Assembly: GCA_050249695.1 (NCBI GenBank)
Contig: JBFWQA010000002.1
Location: 558,001-622,000, forward strand
Length of the DNA stretch: 64,000 nucleotides
Source of the DNA: JACKJP01 sp050249695
GTDB lineage: Bacteria; Pseudomonadota; Alphaproteobacteria; Rhizobiales; Tepidamorphaceae
Direction: 5' to 3'
Part shown: in pieces, positions 1 through 10,987 of the stretch
How positions within the stretch are numbered: position 1 is the stretch's first letter
Layout: each line of letters opens with the position of its first letter
Notes under the pieces: model-generated
What the model saw: only the letters and a program-made list of their open reading frames with translations
What the model was told of the DNA's origin: nothing
Database searches by the model: none
Translations under genes and position numbers: made by a program

Positions 1-1132
1 CAACATTCATCGTCCCGGGGCGCTGACCGCCTCGATCGTCCTGTCGCTTGGCCTCGGACTGACGCTGCTTGTCACCCTTGCGCTGATCGACAGCAATATC
101 AGCCGGCAATTGACGACTTCCCTGCCGGAGCGTGCGCCGAGCTTCTTCTTCATCGACGTGCCGCGCGAGCGCGTGGCCGCCCTGACCGACCTCATCGCCG
201 AGAAGGCGCCGCAAGGCAAGGTGGAGGAAGTGCCGATGCTGCGCGGACGCTTCGTGACGCTGGCTGGCCGCAGCCCGGACGAGATCCAGCCATCGCCTGA
301 CGCCGAATGGGCGTTGCGCGGCGACCGGGGCATCACCTACAGCCGGGACGTGCCGGAAAATTCGCGGCTGGTCGGCGGAGAATGGTGGCCGGAGAATTAT
401 GACGGTCCGCCGCTCGTCTCATTCGAGGACGAGATTGCCGCCGGGCTCGGCCTGAAGATCGGCGACAAGGTCACGGTGAACGTGCTCGGCCGCGAGATCG
501 AGGCGACGATCGCCAATCTGCGCTCGGTCGAATGGTCCTCGCTCGGCATCAACTTCGTCATGGTCTTCTCACCCAATACCTTCGCCGGCGCGCCGCACAT
601 GATGCTGGCGACGCTGACGCTGCCGGGCGATGCGGGGCTGGCGGAGGAAGCGGCGCTGGCGCGCGCGGTGGCCCGGGAATTTCCCACGATCACGAGCGTG
701 CGCGTGAAGGAAGCGCTCGATGCGGTGAACGCGCTTGTCGGCAAGCTGGCCTGGGCGGTTCGCGCGGCGAGCGGGGTGGCGCTGATCGCCGCGGTTCTTG
801 TGCTCGCCGGGGCGCTGGCTGCCAGCCACAGCCACCGGATCGCCGATGCGGTGATCCTGAAGATGCTGGGGGCAAGGCGCGGCCAGCTCCTGCAAGCCTA
901 TTTCCTGGAGTTTCTCGCCATCGGCGTCGCCACGGCGCTTTTCGCCGTGGTCGCGGGCAGCGCCATCGCCTGGGGCGTTCTGACCCATGTGATGCACGTC
1001 GAGTTCACGCCCGATTGGGGGCTCTCGGGGGCGGCCGTCGCGGCGGCCCTCGCGGTGACGATCGCGATCGGGCTTTTCGGCACGCGGCGGGCGCTGGCCG
1101 GCAAGCCGGCGAGCGTCCTGCGGAACCTGTAA
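1..1132 (+). CDS. ABC transporter permease, FtsX/YbbP type (5' end outside window)
   Basis: The reading frame is open from base 2, so the first methionine-like codon inside the window (TTG at 110) is not the true start. About 376 residues are visible. A hydrophobic segment with an alternating Leu/Gly/Val pattern lies at the left edge, followed by a roughly 220-residue soluble, probably periplasmic, region. Three hydrophobic segments come near the C-terminus, and the protein ends with KPASVLRNL, the usual tail of this permease family. Such proteins pair with an ATPase and act on membrane-associated substrates such as lipoproteins or lipids; the substrate cannot be told. The ATPase partner probably lies to the left of the window. 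Confidence 0.85.
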   Translation, partial: NIHRPGALTASIVLSLGLGLTLLVTLALIDSNISRQLTTSLPERAPSFFFIDVPRERVAALTDLIAEKAPQGKVEEVPMLRGRFVTLAGRSPDEIQPSPDAEWALRGDRGITYSRDVPENSRLVGGEWWPENYDGPPLVSFEDEIAAGLGLKIGDKVTVNVLGREIEATIANLRSVEWSSLGINFVMVFSPNTFAGAPHMMLATLTLPGDAGLAEEAALARAVAREFPTITSVRVKEALDAVNALVGKLAWAVRAASGVALIAAVLVLAGALAASHSHRIADAVILKMLGARRGQLLQAYFLEFLAIGVATALFAVVAGSAIAWGVLTHVMHVEFTPDWGLSGAAVAAALAVTIAIGLFGTRRALAGKPASVLRNL

Positions 1133-1162
1133 AGCACGCTGCTGGCCGACGCGCGGTAAGCC

Positions 1163-1192
1163 CTTGCTGGCAGGGGAAAACATCCCCATATT
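1163..1192 (+). promoter_or_regulatory. Heat-shock (RpoH)-like promoter of the BI-1/YccA gene
   Basis: CTTG at 1163-1166 and CCCCATATT at 1184-1192 are separated by 17 bases. This fits the CTTG / CCCCAT pattern known for sigma-32 promoters, and it ends about 36 bases before the BI-1/YccA start codon. BI-1/YccA proteins are linked to FtsH membrane quality control, which makes heat-shock control plausible. The same DNA can also be drawn as nested hairpins (see findings), so the promoter reading is not certain. Confidence 0.5.
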
Positions 1193-1227
1193 GTCGCCAG
1201 TTGGTTTCGCCACCAGAGAGGGACGAA

Positions 1228-1965
1228 ATGGCACAGTTTGACAGACGGGCCTATGGCCGGCCGACGGTAGCCGCAGGGGCGGCCATCGACGAGGGCCTGC
1301 GCAGCTATATGCTGCGGGTATATAATTACATGGCGATCGGTCTCGGGATCACGGGCATCGTGGCCTTCGCGGCCGCGGCGATGGCGGTTTCGGGCGGACA
1401 GCTGACCGCATTCGGTCAGGCGATCTATCTCAGCCCGCTGAAATGGGTCATCATGCTGGCGCCGCTCGGCATGGTCTTTTACCTGTCGGCGCGGATTTCC
1501 TCCATGTCGGTATCGGGCGCGCAGATCGCCTTCTGGGTCTTCGCCGGCCTGATGGGGCTTTCCCTGTCGTCGATCTTCATGGTCTACACCGGCGCCTCGA
1601 TCAGCCGCGTATTCTTCATCACGGCGGCGTCCTTCGCAGGACTCAGCCTTTACGGCTACACCACGAAGAAGGATCTGTCGGGCTGGGGCTCTTTCCTGTT
1701 CATGGGCCTGATCGGCATCATCATCGCCTCGATCGTGAACATCTTCCTCGCCTCCAGCGCGCTGCAATTCGCGGTGTCGGTGATCGGCGTTCTCGTGTTC
1801 GCCGGCCTCACCGCCTACGACACGCAGCAGATCAAGGAAATGTATTACGAGGCAGACGACAACGCGACGGCCGGCCGCAAGGCGATCATGGGCGCGCTGA
1901 GGCTCTATCTGGACTTCATCAACCTCTTCGTCATGCTGCTGAGCCTGTTCGGCAACCGCGAATAG
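1228..1965 (+). CDS. Bax inhibitor-1/YccA family membrane protein
   Basis: The product has 245 residues with about seven hydrophobic segments from residue 35 to the end. The C-terminal block LYLDFINLF followed by LFGNRE is a recognised signature of the bacterial BI-1/YccA family. Members sit in the inner membrane; E. coli YccA interacts with the FtsH protease and others are proposed calcium-leak channels. The start at ATG 1228 is supported by a GAGAGGGA ribosome binding site 5 bases upstream. It stands 95 bases after the permease gene and has a heat-shock-like promoter of its own. The family is clear; the exact role is not. Confidence 0.93.
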   Translation: MAQFDRRAYGRPTVAAGAAIDEGLRSYMLRVYNYMAIGLGITGIVAFAAAAMAVSGGQLTAFGQAIYLSPLKWVIMLAPLGMVFYLSARISSMSVSGAQIAFWVFAGLMGLSLSSIFMVYTGASISRVFFITAASFAGLSLYGYTTKKDLSGWGSFLFMGLIGIIIASIVNIFLASSALQFAVSVIGVLVFAGLTAYDTQQIKEMYYEADDNATAGRKAIMGALRLYLDFINLFVMLLSLFGNRE

Positions 1966-2039
1966 CAGGGCGCTCAGGAGATTTTGTGACCGGCCCCGGT
2001 GCGGCAACGTTCCGGGGCCGTTTCTTTTCGTGGAAGACC

Positions 2040-2576
2040 ATGCGCGATATCCTCATCCGTGACGCCAGCCGCGCCGATATCCCCGCGATCGCGGCCATCT
2101 ACGGCCAGGCGGTCACCGAAGGCACGGCTTCGTTCGAACTTCAGGCGCCGGACGAAACGGAGATGGAGCGCCGCTTCGAGACGGTCATTCGCGGCGGCTT
2201 TCCCTATCTCGTCGCCGAATCGGCAGGGAGGGTCATCGGCTACGCCTATGCGGGACTCTACCGTACCCGTCCCGCCTACCGGTTCACCGTGGAGAATTCC
2301 GTCTATGTGGCGCCGGCCCACCAGGGGCGCGGCGCCGGGCGGGCGCTGCTGGAGAGACTGATCGGGCGCTGCACCGAAATGGGCTACCGGCAGATGATCG
2401 CGGTGATCGGCGATGAGGCCAATACGGGCTCGATCGCGCTGCATCGCGCCTGCGGCTTCGAATTGCGGGGCGTGCTGAAGGATGTCGGCTGGAAGCACGG
2501 CTCCTGGCGCGGCACGGTGGAAATGCAGCGTGCGCTCGGTGACGGCGGCAAGACGCCGCCGCCGGAAGGCGCCTGA
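2040..2576 (+). CDS. GNAT family N-acetyltransferase, phosphinothricin acetyltransferase-like
   Basis: The 178-residue protein is a single GNAT domain. The acetyl-CoA pyrophosphate-binding loop QGRGAG is at residues 95-100, and the late block GSIALHRACGFE is typical of the Pat/MddA subgroup. Relatives acetylate phosphinothricin, methionine sulfoximine or related amino compounds; the natural substrate here is unknown. The upstream frame is open further left but overlaps the BI-1/YccA gene, so the ATG at 2040 is preferred. The gene lies 74 bases after BI-1/YccA on the same strand. Confidence 0.85.
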   Translation: MRDILIRDASRADIPAIAAIYGQAVTEGTASFELQAPDETEMERRFETVIRGGFPYLVAESAGRVIGYAYAGLYRTRPAYRFTVENSVYVAPAHQGRGAGRALLERLIGRCTEMGYRQMIAVIGDEANTGSIALHRACGFELRGVLKDVGWKHGSWRGTVEMQRALGDGGKTPPPEGA

Positions 2577-2578
2577 GG

Positions 2579-2998
2579 TCAGTTCGCGTCGACGATCCGG
2601 AGTTTCGGATCGAACACCCGCAGCACATTCGACAGGTCATGGCCACGCCGCAGAATCCGGCCGGATGCCGCGACGACGCTGTAGGCGCCCTGGCGATGGG
2701 TGAGCTTGGGATCCTTCTCGATCCGGTAGAGCGGAAACTCGGTGGCGCGGCGGAAGACGGAGAACACCGCGCGGTCCTTCAGCGCATCGATGGCGTAGTC
2801 GCGCCATTCTCCAGCGGCGACCATGCGCCCGTATATGTTGAGAATCTCGAACAATTCCTGCCGGTTGAAAGACACTTGCTGGGGTCTTTGGTGACGGACC
2901 GCGCCGGAAGAGCCTCCGATGCGGTTGCCGAACAGCGATATGGGCTGCGTATCGCTCAACAGCGCCTCCTTCATGTCCGATGCGACAAAGCCCTCCAT
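2579..2998 (-). CDS. DUF2794 domain-containing protein
   Basis: This is a 139-residue soluble protein without a signal peptide or membrane segment. The central part (about residues 40-120), with FNRQELFEILNIYGRMVAAG and YRIEKDPKLTHRQGAY, matches the small alphaproteobacterial DUF2794 family, whose function is not established. It converges on the GNAT gene, leaving only 2 bases between the stop codons, and is divergent from the candidate small RNA that follows. I assign the family with good confidence and make no functional claim. Confidence 0.85.
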   Translation of the reverse strand: MEGFVASDMKEALLSDTQPISLFGNRIGGSSGAVRHQRPQQVSFNRQELFEILNIYGRMVAAGEWRDYAIDALKDRAVFSVFRRATEFPLYRIEKDPKLTHRQGAYSVVAASGRILRRGHDLSNVLRVFDPKLRIVDAN

Positions 2999-3099
2999 GA
3001 TCGCCCCTCTTTCGAGGTTTTGGCAACCCCCGTGCGGGGGCGTGGCGCTGCCCGGCGAGATTTCACACTTTCGCCCCAGTTCAGCCCTTTGCCGGCCCT

Positions 3100-3279
3100 A
3101 TTGAAATTGCCCAATGACCCTGTTGCCTAGGGTCCGGTTCATGCGGGGACTTCGGATCGTCTCTAGCCCCCCAGCCCCCGGGGTTCTCCCGCGAACCGGA
3201 CCCGTTTCGCAGCCGGCGACAAGATCGGTTGCCCCGTTCAAACTGAAAAGGACAGGCCTTGCAATGGGCCTGTTTTTTT
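3100..3279 (+). ncRNA. ssrS: Candidate 6S-like regulatory RNA
   Basis: The stretch between DUF2794 and DUF1223 has no gene but is highly structured. GGGTCCGGTTC (3130-3140) pairs perfectly with GAACCGGACCC (3193-3203). Inside it GCGGG (3143-3147) pairs with CCCGC (3188-3192). Outside it TGTTGCC (3121-3127) pairs with GGCGACA (3215-3221), and TTGAA/TTCAA (3101-3105 / 3237-3241) can close the rod. A Rho-independent terminator follows at once. A long, bulged hairpin of about 150-180 nt ending in a terminator is the build of 6S RNA, the RNA-polymerase-binding RNA. The 5' end is estimated and the family assignment is by shape, not by search. Confidence 0.5.
3252..3279 (+). terminator. Rho-independent terminator of the candidate small RNA
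   Basis: ACAGGCC (3252-3258) and GGCCTGT (3267-3273) form a 7-bp stem followed by six T. No protein gene on the plus strand ends nearby, so the terminator implies a separate plus-strand transcript, the candidate 6S-like RNA. Confidence 0.8.
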
Positions 3280-3299
3280 GTGCGTGGCGGATGGGCCGC

Positions 3300-4043
3300 T
3301 CAGCCGGGCAGGGCGAGTGTCGCCGCGGCGAGGATCGGACCGGGGCGGGCGGCGTCCCCGCTCTGGACGAATGCGGCGAGCGTGTCGGCGCCGCCGCCCA
3401 GTTTTGCCCTGTCGACGGCGAGGTCGGCCTCGCGGCCGGTCCAGCTTCCGGCGGAAACCACGGTGCGGACGACATTGTGGTAGGTCACGCTGCGCCCGGC
3501 ATTTTCGCCTCGTTCGATCATCACCTGCACATCGGACGCGAATGCGGCCATGAAAAGCGTGGCCGGGCCACTTGCGCGTCCGCTCCCTACGGTGGCCCGT
3601 ACCGAGCCGCCATCGATGGCAAGGGTAATCGCGGGCTGGATGTCACCGAGCTTGTGCCGGGTCTGGCGCCTGGCGCTTTCGATCGCGCTTCTGTCGGAGC
3701 CGACCGCGTGCTCGGCGCCATTGACGACGACCTGCGGCGTGTAGACCCGGTTGTCCCCGCGAACGCGCGAGTAGGCATATTGCCGTTCCGTGAAGGCATG
3801 CTTGGCGAGCGTGTCCTTCCAGCCGAGATAATCCCAGTAATCGACATTGTAGCTCAGTGCGAGAACGTCCCGGTCGGCGGCATAGGTCCCGAGCAGCCGG
3901 TCCGCCGGCGGACAGGAGCTGCATCCCTGGCTGGTGAAGAGTTCCAGCACGTCGACGGAGGCCGAGGCCGCGAAGGCGGGGCGTATGACGCTCGCGGCGG
4001 CGAGACCGGCAAGCGTGCCGCGGCGGGTAAGAGAAAGCGTCAT
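3300..4043 (-). CDS. Secreted DUF1223 family protein, thioredoxin-like
   Basis: The product has 247 residues. It starts with a Tat-like signal peptide (TRRGTLAG, then a hydrophobic stretch and AFA at about 23-25), so it is probably exported. The mature part opens with VDVLELFTSQGCSSCPPAD, with Cys41 and Cys44 in a C-x-x-C arrangement. This is the hallmark of DUF1223, a thioredoxin-fold family of unknown function common in alphaproteobacteria. The block YNVDYWDYLGWKD is also family-typical. It lies downstream of acnA on the same strand, but the acnA terminator separates them. Confidence 0.85.
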   Translation of the reverse strand: MTLSLTRRGTLAGLAAASVIRPAFAASASVDVLELFTSQGCSSCPPADRLLGTYAADRDVLALSYNVDYWDYLGWKDTLAKHAFTERQYAYSRVRGDNRVYTPQVVVNGAEHAVGSDRSAIESARRQTRHKLGDIQPAITLAIDGGSVRATVGSGRASGPATLFMAAFASDVQVMIERGENAGRSVTYHNVVRTVVSAGSWTGREADLAVDRAKLGGGADTLAAFVQSGDAARPGPILAAATLALPG

Positions 4044-4135
4044 TGGTCTGCCATCTGAAAACTTCCTAGTCCTGCAAGTCCTAAGGCAGCGGGGTGGTCA
4101 CCGGCCAATCACAAGCCGGTGACGCCGCGTTCACG

Positions 4136-4164
4136 AAAAAGGCCGCCGACGGCAGCCGGCGGCC
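4136..4164 (-). terminator. Rho-independent terminator after acnA
   Basis: Read on the minus strand, GGCCGCCG (4164-4157) and CGGCGGCC (4148-4141) form an 8-bp stem followed by five T. It lies 25 bases past the acnA stop codon and separates acnA from the DUF1223 gene. Confidence 0.85.
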
Positions 4165-4188
4165 TCTTCCTGATCAATCGGACCGTTT

Positions 4189-6912
<2,724 letters not shown>

Positions 6913-7157
6913 GAAAATCTCCCGTGGAGTAGCGGTTGGACGAGAGGCGGCCGGTTTTGGCGGAAGCCGGCCCGGCGCCGGACAGGAATTCAACAGGGGC
7001 CGTCGCGTCCACCGGTGGCGGTTTTCGTAAAGGAGCGGCCAAACAATTGTTATTCGTATAATCGTAGCGCGTTATAGTGAAATTGAAAGCCAGTGACCAT
7101 AGCGACTCAAGACATGCCGCGTGCGAGAGGAACTTTTTTTATTGTCGTGACCGCGCC

Positions 7158-7766
7158 ATGCGTCTGACCGCCGCCTCGCTGTCGTGCCGCCGCGCCGGCC
7201 GGGTCGTGTTCCGCGACCTCGGATTCACCCTGTCCGGCGGCGAGGCGCTGGCGCTGCGCGGGCGCAACGGCGCTGGAAAGACATCGCTCCTGCGCGTCAT
7301 CGCCGGGCTCGTCCCCGCCGCGGGAGGGACGCTGCGCCTGGAAGGCGGCGAAGCGGAAGCCTCGATCGGCGAGCAATGCCATTTCGTCGGACCCTCCAGC
7401 GGCATCAAGCCGGTGTTGACCGTTGCGGAGAATCTCGATTTCTGGCTGCGTTTCCAGGGTGGGGACGGGGGCGGCGGCGGGTCCGTGGCCGAGGCGCTCG
7501 ATACCGTCGGCATCGGCAATCTGGCCGGCCTTCCCGCCCGGTATCTTTCCGCCGGGCAGCAGCGGCGGCTGGCGCTCGCCGCGCTGGTCGCGACGCGGCG
7601 CGCGATCTGGCTGCTCGACGAGCCGCTGAACGCGCTCGACGCGGAGGGCGCGGCGATGCTCAACGCGCTCATGCGCCGCCATCTCGGCGACGGCGGCATC
7701 GTCATCGCCGCCACCCATGCCGATATCGAGGCCGGCACACGCACGCTGCATCTGGAGGCGGCATGA
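7158..7766 (+). CDS. ccmA: Heme exporter ATP-binding protein CcmA
   Basis: This 202-residue ABC ATPase has a Walker A motif (GRNGAGKT, residues 35-42), an LSAGQQRR signature and a Walker B WLLDEPLNALD. The short length and the order ccmA-ccmB identify the cytochrome c maturation ATPase. With CcmB, CcmC and CcmD it drives release of holo-CcmE from the heme-loading complex at the inner membrane. Its stop overlaps the ccmB start (ATGA), implying coupled translation. The start ATG 7158 follows an A/T-rich leader; an open frame exists further left but lacks family similarity. Confidence 0.93.
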   Translation: MRLTAASLSCRRAGRVVFRDLGFTLSGGEALALRGRNGAGKTSLLRVIAGLVPAAGGTLRLEGGEAEASIGEQCHFVGPSSGIKPVLTVAENLDFWLRFQGGDGGGGGSVAEALDTVGIGNLAGLPARYLSAGQQRRLALAALVATRRAIWLLDEPLNALDAEGAAMLNALMRRHLGDGGIVIAATHADIEAGTRTLHLEAA

Positions 7767-8437
7767 CGGGCCGCGCGCTCTTGGCGCTGGCCGTCAGGGA
7801 ATTGCGGCTTGCCGTCAGGATAGGCGGCGGCGCGCTGCTCGGCACGCTGTTCTTCCTGATCGTCGTGACGGTCGTGCCTTTCGCCGTCGGTCCCGACCTC
7901 AAACTCCTCGCCCGGCTCGGCCCGGCATTCCTGTGGATCGGCGCGCTGCTCGCCAGCCTCCTGTCCATCGACCGGCTGTTCCAGGCCGACGCCGACGACG
8001 GTTCGCTCGATCTCCTGATGCTGTCGGCGACGCCGCTGGAACTCGTTGTGCTGGTGAAATGCATTGTTCACTGGCTGACGACCGGCCTGCCGCTGGTCGT
8101 CGCCGCGCCGGTGCTCGGGCTGATGCTCGACATGGACGGCATGCAGCTGCTCAGCGTGACGGGAACCCTCATGATCGGCACGCCGGCGCTGACGATGATC
8201 GGGGCCGTCGGCGCGGCGCTGACCGCCTCGCTCAGGCGCGGCGGGCTGCTGCTCGCCGTCATCGTCCTGCCGGTGACGATCCCGGTTCTCGTTTTCGGCG
8301 TCAGCGCCGCTGCGGCCGCGACCGGCGGCACCGTTCCCGCGCTCACGCCGTTTCTGGTGCTCACGGCGCTGACGCTGGCCTCGCTGGCGCTTGCGCCCTT
8401 CGCCGCGGCAGCGGCGCTCAGGGCGGGGCTCGAATAG
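7763..8437 (+). CDS. ccmB: Heme exporter permease CcmB
   Basis: This 224-residue protein has about six hydrophobic segments, beginning with LALAVRELRLAVRIGG, the typical CcmB N-terminus. The block LDLLMLSATPLELVVLVKCIVHW also matches the family. It forms the membrane part of the CcmAB transporter in system I cytochrome c maturation. It overlaps ccmA by 4 bases. In many alphaproteobacteria ccmC follows directly, but here two opposite-strand genes intervene before ccmC. Confidence 0.93.
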   Translation: MTGRALLALAVRELRLAVRIGGGALLGTLFFLIVVTVVPFAVGPDLKLLARLGPAFLWIGALLASLLSIDRLFQADADDGSLDLLMLSATPLELVVLVKCIVHWLTTGLPLVVAAPVLGLMLDMDGMQLLSVTGTLMIGTPALTMIGAVGAALTASLRRGGLLLAVIVLPVTIPVLVFGVSAAAAATGGTVPALTPFLVLTALTLASLALAPFAAAAALRAGLE

Positions 8438-8438
8438 G

Positions 8439-9617
8439 TCAGCGCCGCGTCAGCCTGGCCCGCAGCCTTTCGTATCTTTCGGCGATCTTCCAGCCGCGCG
8501 ATTCCAGCATCTCATCGAGTTGCCGGCGCAGCTGCCGGTTTTCCCGTTCGGCGCGCTGGCGCCGGGCCAGGGCGTTATCGCGGGATTTGAGCACGTCGCC
8601 GAGCGTGCGGACATATTCCGCCGCTGCCCGCATGCGCGACCTGTCGTCGATTTCGGCGCCTGACCGTTCCCAGTCGCGAAGGACGTCGTCATAGACCCTG
8701 AGCCAGGCGTCGATGGCCGAATCGATGTCGCCTTCCGCACGCATCCGGTCGCTGACGGCCAGGGCGTCGCTGCGATCGTAGAGCGCGATCTGACTTGCCA
8801 GGTTCGCTTCGGTGATCGCGTGGGTCTTGAGGCTGCGAACGCCGAAATTGAGACGGCGGAGTTCGTCGAAATTGGCCGAGGTGAGCATTCCTGCAAGCCC
8901 GTCCTGATCCATCACGATGACGGCGCAGCCGCTCGCCGTGGCCTCGATCGCGGCGCGCGCCTTGGCGAACACGAGGTCATAGCCGCCGAGGACGGTTCCA
9001 GGATCGGCCACGGCCGTGCGCGCCTTCGCGCCCACGATATCGACCGTGCCGATGCCCGCCGCCGCGCAGGCCCGCCGAACCGGTTCGGGAACGTCATCCT
9101 GACCGTTGCTGAAGACGAGGGCGCGCGATGGCCGGCGCGGCAGGTCGCGCCGTTGCGGGAAGCGCTCCGGGTCGACGAAATTGTAGATCGTCGCCGTCGC
9201 TTCCGGCGCGATGCCGCGTGTCGTCAGCAGCCGTTCACGACACAGATCGTCCACCGCGACGTGGCGCAGGATGTTGGGATGGACCGGCGGGGCCTCCTGC
9301 CAGGGCTTCCAGCCGTGACAGACGAACAGAGCGGGGGTCGAGGGATAGGACAGAACCGCCGTCATCGTTTCCAGATGATGATGGCCGTGAATGAGATCAG
9401 GCGCCGCGGCCATGTCGCGAAGATCGTCGACGACCGGAATCGTCAGCGCCTTGAGTTCGCGTGCGACGTCGCCGAGGCTTGTGCTGTAGGCGATCGGGGA
9501 ATGCCCGCGCTTGAGAAGGGCAAGCGCGATGTCGCGGACATAGAGTTCCGATCCGGCGCGCTGGGCGAGCGTGTTGTTGGTGATGAGAATGCGCAGCGGC
9601 CGCATCGCATTGCCCAT
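8439..9617 (-). CDS. Glycosyltransferase, GT4-like, with C-terminal coiled coil
   Basis: The product has 392 residues. The N-terminus (RILITNNTLAQRAGSELYVRDIA, near residues 7-29) is a GT4-type donor-side Rossmann start, and TIYNFVDPERFP near the middle is a typical linker of such enzymes. A highly charged helix at about 345-392 (RRQRAERENRQLRRQLDEML) should form a coiled coil, as in envelope-polysaccharide glycosyltransferases that assemble in complexes. The start at 9617 overlaps the acyltransferase stop (TGATG), so the two are one unit. The substrate is unknown. The gene ends 1 base from ccmB, head-on. Confidence 0.75.
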   Translation of the reverse strand: MGNAMRPLRILITNNTLAQRAGSELYVRDIALALLKRGHSPIAYSTSLGDVARELKALTIPVVDDLRDMAAAPDLIHGHHHLETMTAVLSYPSTPALFVCHGWKPWQEAPPVHPNILRHVAVDDLCRERLLTTRGIAPEATATIYNFVDPERFPQRRDLPRRPSRALVFSNGQDDVPEPVRRACAAAGIGTVDIVGAKARTAVADPGTVLGGYDLVFAKARAAIEATASGCAVIVMDQDGLAGMLTSANFDELRRLNFGVRSLKTHAITEANLASQIALYDRSDALAVSDRMRAEGDIDSAIDAWLRVYDDVLRDWERSGAEIDDRSRMRAAAEYVRTLGDVLKSRDNALARRQRAERENRQLRRQLDEMLESRGWKIAERYERLRARLTRR

Positions 9618-10096
9618 CACGGCTGCCTGACGACGCGGGCGGGATTGCCGACGACGACCGCGCCCGCCGGGACATCCTTCGTGACCACGCTGCCGGCCCC
9701 GACGATCGCGTTCGCCCCTATCGTCACGCCCGGCAGGATGGTGCTGCCGCCGCCGACGCGCGCGCCCTTGCCGATGCGCGGATAGGAGAGCGGCCCGCCC
9801 TGCAGCTTGTCGTTGAGGGTGGTGACATGCGGCCCGACGAAGACGCCGTCCTCGATGACCACTCCCCGCGTGATGTGGCAGCCGGTCTGGATGGAGACGC
9901 CGCTGCCGATGGTGCAGGCGCAGATATTGCAATGCGAGCCGATGGTCGTTCCGGTGCCGACCCGGGCGCCGGCATGAAGGATGGTCATCGAGCCGACCCG
10001 CGAGCCTTCGCCGATCGCCACGTCGTCCTGCACTTCGGTCAGGGCCGGATTGTAGAAGCGCACGCCCGGAAAGCGCCCTTGCAGCTCATTTGTCAT
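9617..10096 (-). CDS. Hexapeptide-repeat acyltransferase (left-handed beta-helix)
   Basis: The 159-residue protein is built almost entirely of [LIV]-G-x-x-x-x hexapeptide repeats, from VAIGEGSRVG to VGAGSVVTKDVPAG, and ends with VVVGNPARVV, the classic tail of left-handed beta-helix sugar acetyltransferases. The closest functional group is WbpD/WlbB-like N-acetyltransferases of UDP-amino sugars, but the exact sugar is not determinable. It is translationally coupled to the glycosyltransferase, so both probably modify a surface polysaccharide. It is divergent from ccmC with about 110 bases between. Confidence 0.8.
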   Translation of the reverse strand: MTNELQGRFPGVRFYNPALTEVQDDVAIGEGSRVGSMTILHAGARVGTGTTIGSHCNICACTIGSGVSIQTGCHITRGVVIEDGVFVGPHVTTLNDKLQGGPLSYPRIGKGARVGGGSTILPGVTIGANAIVGAGSVVTKDVPAGAVVVGNPARVVRQP

Positions 10097-10207
10097 ATGG
10101 GGTCAGGTGATCCTTGTCTGGTCGCGCCGCGGCAATGCTTTGCCATGAGCGCCGGGAAAGGCAAGGGCCTATTGGCATGGGCGCGCCGCCGCGATAGTGA
10201 AAAGCGC

Positions 10208-10987
10208 ATGGCATATGACGGCACGGCCACGGCGAAGCGCGGATGGTTCGGATCGCTTGCGAATCCGACCCGGTTCTCCGCGCTCGCGGCCCGGCTGATC
10301 CCCTGGCTCGGCGGCCTGTCGGCGATCCTGCTGGCGGTCGCGGCCTATATGGCCTTCTTTACCGCCCCGCCCGACTACCAGCAGGGCGATACGGTGCGGA
10401 TCATGTTCCTGCATGTGCCGGCGGCATGGCTATCGATGTTCGCCTATACGCTGATCGCCGGCGCAGCGCTCGGAACCCTCGTCTGGCGCCATCCGCTTGC
10501 CGATGTCGCCGCGCGCGCGGCCGCGCCCATCGGCGCGGCGTTCACGTTTCTCGCCCTCGTCACCGGTTCGCTCTGGGGCAAGCCGATGTGGGGCGCATGG
10601 TGGGTCTGGGACGCCCGCCTGACATCGGTCCTGATCCTGTTTCTTATCTATCTCGGGCTGATCGCGATGTGGCGCGCGATCGAGGAGCCGGCCCGGGCGG
10701 CGCGGCTCGTCGCGATCCTCGCGCTCGTCGGCTTCGTCAATGTGCCGATCATCAAGTTCTCGGTCGACTGGTGGAACACGCTGCACCAGCCGGCGAGCGT
10801 CTTCCGGATGGGAGGGCCGACCATCGACTCCTCGATCCTGATCCCGCTCCTGGTGTCGACGGCGGGCTTCACCGTCCTTTTCCTCACCCTGCTGCTGGCC
10901 GCGATGCGCAACGAGATCATGCGCCGGCGCATCCGGTCGCTGCAGATCCGCCAGGCCGGCGCGACGAGTTCGGCGAGGGCGTCATGA
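10208..10987 (+). CDS. ccmC: Heme exporter protein CcmC
   Basis: The 259-residue membrane protein has six predicted helices and the tryptophan-rich heme-handling motif WGAWWVWD at residues 128-135. His69 (in FLHVP) and a second histidine in NTLHQP correspond to the heme-coordinating residues of the family. CcmC presents heme to CcmE in the periplasm. ATG 10208 gives a normal N-terminus. It overlaps ccmD by 4 bases. ccmE, ccmF and ccmH are not in the window. Confidence 0.95.
   Translation: MAYDGTATAKRGWFGSLANPTRFSALAARLIPWLGGLSAILLAVAAYMAFFTAPPDYQQGDTVRIMFLHVPAAWLSMFAYTLIAGAALGTLVWRHPLADVAARAAAPIGAAFTFLALVTGSLWGKPMWGAWWVWDARLTSVLILFLIYLGLIAMWRAIEEPARAARLVAILALVGFVNVPIIKFSVDWWNTLHQPASVFRMGGPTIDSSILIPLLVSTAGFTVLFLTLLLAAMRNEIMRRRIRSLQIRQAGATSSARAS

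Noticed and set aside
7042..7076. TATAAT and palindromes between acnA and ccmA as a defined promoter
   Set aside because: TATAAT at 7057-7062 has no -35 partner at a correct distance on either strand; only the palindrome AACAATTGTT is certain.
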